This document shows positions 15,448-22,426 of a stretch of DNA of 22,426 nt, one piece after another. The DNA is from an uncultured bacterium (GTDB lineage Bacteria > Planctomycetota > UBA1135 > GCA-002686595), in contig CAJXRJ010000022.1 in NCBI GenBank assembly GCA_913058555.1, forward strand, positions 1 to 22,426, in the 5' to 3' direction. The position numbers and the translations under genes are program-made. The notes beneath the pieces were generated by a model. The model was not told the origin of the DNA. It ran no database searches and saw nothing but the letters and a program-made list of their open reading frames with translations. Within the stretch, counting starts at the first letter, position 1. Each line of letters begins with the position of its first letter.

Positions 15448-15539
15448 GAGGGCTACACAACCCCACCACGTGCAAGGGGGGTCTAAGCGGCGGAAGCCGT
15501 CTAGGCCCCCCTTGCACGTGGTGGGGTTGTATAGCCCTC
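15448..15539. repeat. 92-nt near-perfect palindrome
   Basis: Two 38-nt arms, 15448-15485 and 15502-15539, differ from perfect complementarity at only two positions. The 16-nt centre itself folds: GCGGC/GCCGT around a GGAA tetraloop at 15492-15495. Read as RNA, either strand would give one hairpin of about 43 pairs with two G-U wobbles and two A-C mismatches. Both arms contain CACGTG. There is no U-tract, so it is not a standard intrinsic terminator. It lies between two genes of the same direction, 15 nt after one stop and 46 nt before the kinase start. It could be a strong terminator, an RNA-processing site or a MITE-like element. Confidence 0.9.
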
Positions 15540-15585
15540 GCCACCGCCCTCGACAGAATGGAACGGCGGCGGTATCACTGCATGG

Positions 15586-18045
15586 GTGACCACTTCGAGC
15601 ATTCAGGCAGAGAGAGAAGCGATGCGACTTGCCCGGGAGGCGGTCACGCTGCCTGAGGAGAAGCGCTTGGCTTGGGTTCTGCGCTCCCATCCGGAGACTG
15701 CGGTCGTGGAGAAGACACTCCGCTTGGTGCTCAGCTTCGATGAAGAGGCAGATCGACTTGGCTTTGCTGTGTCAGCCGAAGTCGGAGCGCCGACGCCGCT
15801 GCCGGCGTTTATCGGCCGCTTCAAAGTCCTTGGCCTGCTCGGGGCCGGGTCGTTTAGCCGGGTGTACCGCGCACTGGATCAGGAGCGTGACCGAGTCGTC
15901 GCACTCAAGGTGCTCACGGGTCCCATGAAAGCCCAAGACGCTGCGTCCCGCTTCGAACGGGAAGTCGCAGCGCTCTCTCGCCTTCACCACCCCGCCATCC
16001 CCCCCTTCATCGATTCAGGTTCCGCCTCGGGGGAACATGGTGCCATGCGGTGGATCGCCATCGCCCTGGTTGAGGGTAGACCCTTCCGCGAAGCAGCGAA
16101 GAACAATGACGAGCGCTGGGTCGCTACGGCCATCTCCGAGGTCTGCCGCGCTGTTCAATACGCGCACGACTCAGGGGTCGTCCATCGGGACCTGAAGCCC
16201 TCCAACATTCTGATTGCCAGCGACTCGCGAGCGCACGTTCTCGATTTTGGCGTCGCCACGATTCGAAGCGCCGAGAGTCAGGAGCGATTGACCGCCACGG
16301 GCCAAGTCGTGGGAACGATTGCCTACATGAGCCCCGAGCAGGTCTCGGGAGCCTCCCCTGACGAGCGATCTGACCAATTCTCCCTGGCGGTCATGCTGTT
16401 CGAAGCCTTGACGGGCAAGCTCCCCCACAGTGACGGGAGTGACGGCTTGGTGGGCTTGCTCTCCATTGCGGAATGGGACGGTTTTGTCAGCAAGCCGCTC
16501 CTCCAGGAGATCTCAAGGGATCTCGGGGATGTCATCGTTCGCGCCCTCGAACAGGACCCTGCGCTGAGGTACGAGAGCGTTGGCGCGTTCGCGGACGACC
16601 TCGATCGTTTCCTTGCGGGCCAGAGCATCCGCACGTCGCATCGCAGCTCGCTTAGAACTCTTAGGAAGCTCGTCGGTCGATACCGAGTGGTCGTCGCGGC
16701 GTCCCTGGTGACTGGGATCCTCCTCACCGCCGCGCTGGTCTCAACCGTCATTGCGCTAGACCGCGCAAGGGATGAGTCCCACAAGTCGATGGCCCTCGGA
16801 GACTTGGCCTTGCTCCCGCACTTGCTCGGCCAGGTCGATTCCCTTTGGCCCCAGCTGCCCCAGACCCTTCCGGACTATGACCGATGGCTGGAGCAAGCGA
16901 GCGGCGTTCTCGCGCGACGCCCCACGAGCAGCCACGCAGCACCCACGGGCCTTCAACGGGAGCGGTTCGACGACGATGCGCGCTGCCTGCCCGAGGCGAT
17001 CGCGACGGTGCAGCAAAGAAGAGAGAACGCGGCCGCGGTCATGGCCCGATCTGTCCAAGATCGCCAGAAGGACTGGTCGGACGCGGCCCGCCGGGTCCTC
17101 GAGGATCCCCGGATGAACGGCCTACGGCTGCAACCGCAGGTGGGCCTGATTCCGCTGGGCGCTGATCCGGAATCAGGCTTGGAAGAATTCGGCCTCGTGG
17201 ATTGGGGCACCATCCCCCAGCGCCATCCCCAAACCGAACGGCTCGTGGTCGACGAAGCGACTTGCCCAGTGCTGGTGTTGATCCCCGGTGGAGCCGTAGC
17301 TTTCGGGACCCCAGAGATTCCTGCCCACGAACAACGCCTGCGGAGCGGGCTACCACTGCTATTCAACCATGCCACTTTCGGCACGCGCGCGATCCAGCTA
17401 GACTCGTTCCTGGTCGGGAAGTACGAGGTCACCCAAGGTCACTGGGTGCTCGCGATGACCCTCAATCGTTCCGAGTGGGCTAGTGGGGAAATCAACAGCG
17501 GCGTCCTCATGACAGACCGCCATCCCGTTGAAATGGTGTCGCATAAAGAAGCACTGACCGCGGCGCATCGCATGGGTTGCACGCTTCCCACGGAGGCCCA
17601 ATGGCAGCATGCTGCACACCCCGTCGGGAGGGGCCTCTACTGGTGGCCAGAGGACACTCGATGGGCAGATGCTCCTGAGAATGTCTTGGACGCCACAGGC
17701 TCCACATCCGTCGAGCCGCCATGGGTGAACGACATTCACTACTTCCACGCGCCGGTGGGCTCCTTTGCCCCCAACCCATTCGGGCTCTACGACGTTCTCG
17801 GCAACGTGCAGGAGTGGTGCCTCGATCCGTTCAAGGTCAAGGCACTCCAGGACCCCACGATCCCATTGGCTCCAAAAACTGGCGAAGTTCTCGCTGATGG
17901 CGGCGGTGACTTCTCGTACCGAGGAGGCAGCTTCCACACAGCATTTGGCTCCGCCACGATCCCCCTCCGGCATGGCCCCCCCGGCGAGATTCGCCGCGGC
18001 GCTGTAGGATTCAGGTTAGCAAGACCATTGATCACCCAAGACTAG
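15586..18045 (+). CDS. membrane Ser/Thr protein kinase with C-terminal FGE/SUMF1-like domain
   Basis: 819-aa PknB-type (Hanks) receptor-like kinase. The cytoplasmic kinase domain spans about 79-345: glycine loop G86-A-G-S-F-S-R-V93, ATP lysine K108, E126, catalytic HRDLKPSN (D202), metal-binding DFG 220-222, and 'GTIAYMSPEQ' in place of APE. All essential residues are present, so it should be active. One TM segment lies at about 367-391, then a helical region to about 555, then an FGE-sulfatase (SUMF1)-type domain at 560-815 ('FLVGKYEVTQGHW', 'LPTEAQWQHAA', 'GLYDVLGNVQEW', 'RRGAVGFRL'). The CxxxxC pair of true formylglycine-generating enzymes is absent, so this part is more likely a sensor or binding module. 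The start is GTG 15586; the in-frame ATG at 15622 is an alternative. It is followed 25 bp later by an ECF sigma gene. Confidence 0.93.
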   Translation: MTTSSIQAEREAMRLAREAVTLPEEKRLAWVLRSHPETAVVEKTLRLVLSFDEEADRLGFAVSAEVGAPTPLPAFIGRFKVLGLLGAGSFSRVYRALDQERDRVVALKVLTGPMKAQDAASRFEREVAALSRLHHPAIPPFIDSGSASGEHGAMRWIAIALVEGRPFREAAKNNDERWVATAISEVCRAVQYAHDSGVVHRDLKPSNILIASDSRAHVLDFGVATIRSAESQERLTATGQVVGTIAYMSPEQVSGASPDERSDQFSLAVMLFEALTGKLPHSDGSDGLVGLLSIAEWDGFVSKPLLQEISRDLGDVIVRALEQDPALRYESVGAFADDLDRFLAGQSIRTSHRSSLRTLRKLVGRYRVVVAASLVTGILLTAALVSTVIALDRARDESHKSMALGDLALLPHLLGQVDSLWPQLPQTLPDYDRWLEQASGVLARRPTSSHAAPTGLQRERFDDDARCLPEAIATVQQRRENAAAVMARSVQDRQKDWSDAARRVLEDPRMNGLRLQPQVGLIPLGADPESGLEEFGLVDWGTIPQRHPQTERLVVDEATCPVLVLIPGGAVAFGTPEIPAHEQRLRSGLPLLFNHATFGTRAIQLDSFLVGKYEVTQGHWVLAMTLNRSEWASGEINSGVLMTDRHPVEMVSHKEALTAAHRMGCTLPTEAQWQHAAHPVGRGLYWWPEDTRWADAPENVLDATGSTSVEPPWVNDIHYFHAPVGSFAPNPFGLYDVLGNVQEWCLDPFKVKALQDPTIPLAPKTGEVLADGGGDFSYRGGSFHTAFGSATIPLRHGPPGEIRRGAVGFRLARPLITQD

Positions 18046-18070
18046 CCGCGCCTGCCCGCGTCCCTTTCCC

Positions 18071-18613
18071 TTGCCTGATTCAGTTTCTCCCACTGCTCTC
18101 CCTGTAAAGGCGTCGACGCCAAGCCAGTTCGCCTATCCGATGATTCGGGAAGTGGCGGCCAAGGTCTGGTCCAAGTCCGGGCGCCTTTCGTACATCGACG
18201 CCACCGACCTTGCCCATGACGGCTTCTTGCGGATGGCGCGAGCTCAGAATGACCGCGAGCTATCGCACGCGGCGAAGATTGCGTACTGCACCACCGTCAT
18301 TCGGCACGTGCTCGTGGACGAGGTCAGGCGAAGAACAAGTCAACGCCTCCTGTCTCGACCCACCGTGATCCTGAGCAAGCTGACCGACGGCCAGGAGCCA
18401 CGGGTCGACTTGATCGACCTCGACCTGGCACTGAATGAACTCGCCGAAATCGACCCTCGGCAAGCCCAGCTTGTCGAGCTCCGATTCTTTGGCGGCTATA
18501 CACAGGAAGAAGCGGGCGAGGTCGCAGGGATCTCTGAGCGGAGCGTGCGGAGGGAATGGGCGCTCGCGCGTGCTTGGCTGCTCCATCGCCTGAAGGACAG
18601 CATCGTTGGCTGA
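18071..18613 (+). CDS. ECF-type RNA polymerase sigma factor
   Basis: 180 aa. Region 2 is at about 20-95 ('DLAHDGFLRMA', 'VDEVRRRTSQR') and region 4 at about 115-175, with the helix-turn-helix 'YTQEEAGEVAGISERSVRREWALARAWL', the pattern of the sigma70-ECF (Sig-70_X6/TIGR02999-like) group that is abundant in Planctomycetota beside Ser/Thr kinases. The TTG at 18071 gives an N-terminus of about the right length; the in-frame ATG at 18140 would cut into region 2. It lies 25 bp after the kinase, so they are probably co-transcribed. It has no anti-sigma factor next to it, so the kinase may control it by phosphorylation. Its target promoters are not visible. Confidence 0.9.
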   Translation: MPDSVSPTALPVKASTPSQFAYPMIREVAAKVWSKSGRLSYIDATDLAHDGFLRMARAQNDRELSHAAKIAYCTTVIRHVLVDEVRRRTSQRLLSRPTVILSKLTDGQEPRVDLIDLDLALNELAEIDPRQAQLVELRFFGGYTQEEAGEVAGISERSVRREWALARAWLLHRLKDSIVG

Positions 18614-18818
18614 CTAGCCCTGGGGCTGATTCCACGAAGGCTCAGGCCACGGGGCCTTCCCGATCGAGTGACGCGCATGTGGCGAGGGCCACTGTCAGGA
18701 ATCGATTCTTGCGTGATCTACGCCAGAACCGTGAGGGACCGCGGGGTCAGGTCACGCTGGGATCTATGCCTCCCCTCCCCTCGACGGGCCGTTCGCGGCC
18801 CCGCACGCCTGCGCGCAC
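18614..18818. other. intergenic region after the sigma gene
   Basis: 205 bp without a credible gene. A small AGCC/GGCT hairpin just after the sigma stop (18616-18627) is the only structure seen and is too weak to call a terminator. A promoter for the gene at 18819 is expected but not recognisable. Confidence 0.4.
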
Positions 18819-19973
18819 ATGCTGCTTCGATTTTCGGCCCTACTGATCACGGCTTTCCTCGTCGGCTTCGCCCCAACGGGTTCACTCAACACCAGCGTCG
18901 TCACGGACGATCTGATTGGCACCTGGAGCGAAGAGAGCGCGACGCTCCGCCTGGACGCTGACGGGAACGCCACGATCGATGGGGCCCCGGCCACGTGGCG
19001 GCGGTTTGGGTCGAAGAAGCTCCGGTTCAAGCGCGGCGGGGAAGTCGAGCGCCCGCGGTTCACGCTTGAGGGGAACAAGCTCACCGTCCAATGGAAGGAC
19101 GGTGCGAAGACCTATGAAAGGGCCGCGACGGGGTTCCCGGAGATTCCGCCTGCGCTGGAGGCCGGGAAGAAGGAGCCCGGGAAGGGCAAGCTGTGGAAGC
19201 ACCCGCGGGACTACTTCACGTGCGTGATGCCCGAGCGGTGGCGGGTGGAGGCGATCGACGATTGGGTGATGGTCGTGGATCCAGGCCTCAAGGGAAAAGA
19301 GACGCTGGAGGCAATTGTGTTCGTCGGGTGGGGCGAGCTCGAGGGAAAAGAGAAAGGCAAGACGCCCGTGCAGCTGATGCAGCAGTACGAGGGCGAGTGG
19401 CTGCGGCAGCTGGCGGCCGATGGGCTTCGGCTGGGCAAAGCGAAAGCTGCGCCGCGGCGGGTGCTCGTGGGCGACGTGCCGGGGGCCGAGCAAGAGTGGT
19501 CAGGCAAAGCACAGAACGGCCAGAAGATCCGGCTTTGGTCAGGCGGCATTGTGAAGCGCGACGCGTTCTTGTACGTGGCGGCGCTTGCCGTGGAGGGCAA
19601 GGAAGCGGAGTACTTCCCGAAGGCCAAACACCTGTTCCTTTCCGTCATCCCCACACCGCCCGAGCGCAATAGGAAGCTCGAGCAAAAGCTGGCTGGAAAG
19701 GCGATCGCCAGCACGGAGAACAACGCCAGCGGCGGCACCGGGTGGCAGTATTCGTTCCGCGACGATGGCTCCGTCAAGTCGTTCTGGTACCTCACGGGCG
19801 TCGTCGGGCTCGACGTGGCCGACGCCAACCAGGAGGAATGGGGCTCCTACGAGATCTTCGGCGACGCGCTCTACATCTACCTCAAGAGCGGCCAAATCGA
19901 GGGCCGCGTCGAAACCGACCGGACCGGTAATCCTGTCGCCCTCGTCCTGAAAGGCGGCCGCTACTCCCTCTGA
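18819..19973 (+). CDS. exported protein of unknown function, three-part beta-rich
   Basis: 384 aa. I do not recognise the family. Residues 1-20 are a likely signal peptide (MLLRFSALLITAFLVGFAPTG). Residues 32-92 ('LIGTWSEESATLRLDADG... LEGNKLTVQW') and 308-384 ('GWQYSFRDDGSVKSFWY... FGDALYIYL') look like related small beta-sheet modules of the 'GTW - dG - W - l' lipocalin-like kind found in bacterial exported proteins. Between them, residues 128-278 ('DYFTCVMPERWRVEAID... LFLSVIPTP') begin with a 'yF.v..PerW' pattern reminiscent of Mog1/PsbP-like domains. No catalytic motif is seen. Codons end in G more often than in the upstream plus-strand genes. It converges with the ABC permease, with 5 bp between the stops. 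Confidence 0.8.
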   Translation: MLLRFSALLITAFLVGFAPTGSLNTSVVTDDLIGTWSEESATLRLDADGNATIDGAPATWRRFGSKKLRFKRGGEVERPRFTLEGNKLTVQWKDGAKTYERAATGFPEIPPALEAGKKEPGKGKLWKHPRDYFTCVMPERWRVEAIDDWVMVVDPGLKGKETLEAIVFVGWGELEGKEKGKTPVQLMQQYEGEWLRQLAADGLRLGKAKAAPRRVLVGDVPGAEQEWSGKAQNGQKIRLWSGGIVKRDAFLYVAALAVEGKEAEYFPKAKHLFLSVIPTPPERNRKLEQKLAGKAIASTENNASGGTGWQYSFRDDGSVKSFWYLTGVVGLDVADANQEEWGSYEIFGDALYIYLKSGQIEGRVETDRTGNPVALVLKGGRYSL

Positions 19974-19978
19974 GGCAA

Positions 19979-22418
19979 CTAGCCCCTGAGGGCGCCCATG
20001 GGGCTCGCGCGCAGGGTGCGAACGCTGGACCCAAGACCGGCGAGGATCGCGAGGAGGGCGGCGCTGACAGCGGCGATCGGAACACTCAGCAGGTTCGGCA
20101 CACCGTGCATGTCGAGGCCGACGGAGAGGAAGATCCACGAGAGGATCAGCGCGCCGAGTCCGCCGAGGAGGCCGGCCACGAGCCCGAGCAGGCCGAACTC
20201 CACGGTGAAGAGCAGGGCGACGCCGCGCCCCGTAATGCCGAGGGCCTTCAAAAGCGCGGCCTCGCCGCCCCTTCGGAGGGACGACGCCGCAATGGCGCCG
20301 GCCAAGATCGCGATCCCGGTCAGGATCGTGAATCCCCCGAGCATGCGCACGGCGAACGCGATGCGGCCGAGGGTCTCGGCGACGCGCTCCAGGAGTGGGC
20401 GAATGCGAAGGACGCCAACGTTCGGGAAGGCCTTCACGACGCGCGTCTGCAGCGACGCTTCGCGGTCCTCGGGAACACGGGCGGCCGCGAGGCGCCAGCC
20501 GGGGGCGTCTTCCATGACGCCGGGCTCCACGAGCAGGAAGAAGTTGATCTGGAAACTGGCCCAATCGACCTCACGGAGACTCGTCACCGTGAACGTCATG
20601 GGCACGCCCTGCACGTCGAAGGTGATGGGATCTCCGAGGCCGACTCCGAGGGACTCGGCGAATTTCACCTCGATGCTGATCTCGTGGGCGCTGGGGTCGC
20701 TCCAAAGCTCGCCGGCCACGAGGGTGTTGCCGCCAGGTAGCTCCTCGGACCAGGTCAGGCGCTGCTCGCGGGACAGCTGCCAGCGTGAACGGCCACGGGA
20801 CTCGTCGGCGAGGAGCTTGGCGAGGGGCGTGCCCGCGACGCTCGCGAGGCGGGCCATGACGACGGGCGTGGAGTCCACTTCGTCTGCGCCCTCGTCCAAC
20901 ACGATCTCCTGGACGCCGTCCCACTGATCAGGCTGGACGTCCACGAGGAACACGGTCGGCGCGTCGGGCGGGGCCCCGTTGATGAGCTCTTCCTCAAGGC
21001 GGGAGCCGACGAGACTCAAAGCCACGACCACGAGGGTTCCTACGCCGAGGGCCACGGCAGCCCCCACCACTCCAGCACCGGGCCTCGCCAGGGCGACGAT
21101 CCCGTGGCGCAGGGTGGGGTTGAGACGGAGTCGCGGGACCTTGCCAGCGAGCCGCGTGACGAGCGTGGCGGCGCCGGTCAGGAGGCCCACCAGAAGTGCG
21201 AGCCCGCCCGTGAATCCCGCCGCGACGAGGGGCTGACCGGACTGCAGCCACGAGAAGAGGAACACGCCGCCGACAAGCGCTGCCCCGGAGAACCAGCGCA
21301 CGATCGCGGGTGCGGGGAGGGGCGCGGCTTCGGCGCGCAGGACCCGCGCCGGCGACACGCGCCAAACGGCCGTGAGCGGAGGCAAGCTGAAGACAGCCGC
21401 TGTGCCAAGGCCAAGGACGAGCCCGCGCAGGGCGGCCCCCCATTGGATCCCGCCCGCGCCGCTCTCCATGAGCTCCGGCGCAAAGGCACGCACCACGAAG
21501 GGGGCCACGAGGCCGAAGGCGATTCCGATCGCGCACCCAATGATTGCGAGCACAAGCACGTGGCCAAAGTACGCGAGGAACACCTCGCGCGGGCGGAAGC
21601 CAAGGCTGCGCAGGGTCGCGATCGCCGGCGAGCGGCTGCTCAGCCATGCGCGCACGACCTGGGCGACACCGATGCCGCCGAGCAAGAGCGAGAGGAGCGC
21701 CACCAGACCGAGGTACGACGCGACGTTGTCGAGGGCGCGCGACAGCCCCGGGCTCGGGCGATCGAACGTCTTGATCGTGAGGTAAGGCCCTTCGTCGAGG
21801 CCACGCAGGATGATCTTGATCGTGCTCGCCAAGGCGGCCGGATCCTCGTCATCGACGGCCACGAGGCGCTTGTACTTGACGCGGCTCCCGAACTGCACGA
21901 GCTCCGTGCGTTCCAGCCCAGCTTCCGAGAGGAAGAGGCGTGGGCCAAGGGTCATGGCGAAGTCCACGCGATCCGGTTCATCCACCAGTTCCGCGACGAT
22001 GGTGAATGACTTACCACCGATCAAAACCCCGTCGCCGACGGCGACGCCGAGCTGCGCCAAGAGCTCCGGTGCGCCGATGGCCTCGTCCGCGCCGAGCACG
22101 CCCGGCCGAATTCCGGCCGGCGCCGTCACGACCTCACCGTAGAGCGGGTAGTCCGCGTCCGTTGCCTTGAGCTCGACGAGGGTCGTCGGGCGATCGTCGG
22201 GCCCGAGCTCCGAGCGGACCATGGCGCCAAGCTCCACGACGTTGGCCTCGGCCTTGACTCGCTTCGGCTCGCCGACCTTGAAGATCGACAGGCGGCCGTT
22301 CACGTTCTCTGAGATCGGACGGCGCGATTCGATGGTCAGGTCCGCGGCGAGGAGAGTTCGCGCGTCCCGCTGGACCGCGCCTTCGACGGCGCCCACCAGG
22401 GCCGCGACACCTGTCACC
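19979..22418 (-). CDS. YbbP/FtsX-type ABC transporter permease, 5' truncated
   Basis: About 812 residues remain; the frame runs into the contig end, so the start and the first TM helix (roughly 40 residues) are missing. The apparent GTG start at 22417 is an artefact of the end. The first visible part ('ARTLLAADLTIESRRPI') matches the usual beginning of the first periplasmic MacB-like domain in YbbP-type permeases. I see two FtsX membrane modules, at about 232-350 and 685-810, and a middle pair to quartet of TM helices ('WFSGAALVGGVFLFSWL', 'GVVGAAVALGVGTLVVVALSLVG'), about nine TM segments in all, with a second large extracytoplasmic domain. YbbA/YbbP-like systems act in envelope lipid or lipoprotein handling or export. 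The partner ATPase should lie just upstream, beyond the window. Confidence 0.88.
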
Positions 22419-22426
22419 CTGTCTCT
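22419..22426 (-). other. remnant of Tn5 mosaic end (adapter)
   Basis: The last 8 bases, CTGTCTCT, equal the first 8 of the reverse-complemented Nextera mosaic end. With the full adapter at the other end, this is probably residual adapter, and the genomic sequence ends at about 22418. Confidence 0.75.

Noticed and set aside
15448..15539. Palindrome as a classical rho-independent terminator or an insertion-sequence end
   Set aside because: No U-tract follows, no transposase is nearby and no flanking target duplication is visible, so it is left as an unexplained palindrome.

Overview
This is a GC-rich bacterial contig. The gene set points to Planctomycetota, probably one of the deep uncultured-type lineages, although no rRNA or other marker gene is present to prove it. 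The clues are a Ser/Thr kinase with one membrane segment and an extracytoplasmic FGE/SUMF1-like domain next to a planctomycete-type ECF sigma factor, large secreted beta-propeller proteins, and a recurring Cys-containing secreted domain that I associate from memory with planctomycete exoproteins. Both ends of the window are library artefact. Bases 1-47 are an Illumina Nextera i7 adapter with an index matching N706, and the last 8 bases match the start of the opposite Tn5 mosaic end.

Layout. At 177-5175 (+) lie two exported beta-propeller proteins: a PQQ-like propeller with a C-terminal 'CLGG/WHR' domain, and a protein with the same domain at its N-terminus followed by 14 FG-GAP/VCBS calcium-loop repeats. 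They are separated by a 721-bp non-coding stretch rich in hairpins. At 12205 down to 5196 (-) runs a compact co-directional block: recN, a manA-type mannose-6-phosphate isomerase, an RsuA/RluB-type pseudouridine synthase with a long Arg/Gly tail, an active M16 peptidase, an inactive M16 partner, and a 102-aa PQQ-repeat protein. The two M16 genes overlap by ATGA and have lost complementary active-site elements, the signature of an obligate heterodimer.

At 12349-15432 (+) come a DUF885 metallopeptidase-like protein and a third exported protein carrying the CLGG/WHR domain, here behind a GATase-like domain. A 92-nt near-perfect palindrome follows. At 15586-18613 (+) are the receptor-like kinase/FGE fusion and the ECF sigma factor, likely one signalling unit. 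At 18819-19973 (+) is an unrecognised exported three-part protein, convergent with a YbbP/FtsX-type ABC permease (19979 to window end, -) that is cut at its 5' end by the contig boundary.

The candidates for something undescribed are the CLGG/WHR domain seen in three architectures within 15 kb, the long palindrome at 15448-15539, the structured non-coding stretch around 1981-2080, and the kinase-sigma pair. I found no CRISPR array, tRNA, rRNA, transposase or integrase.
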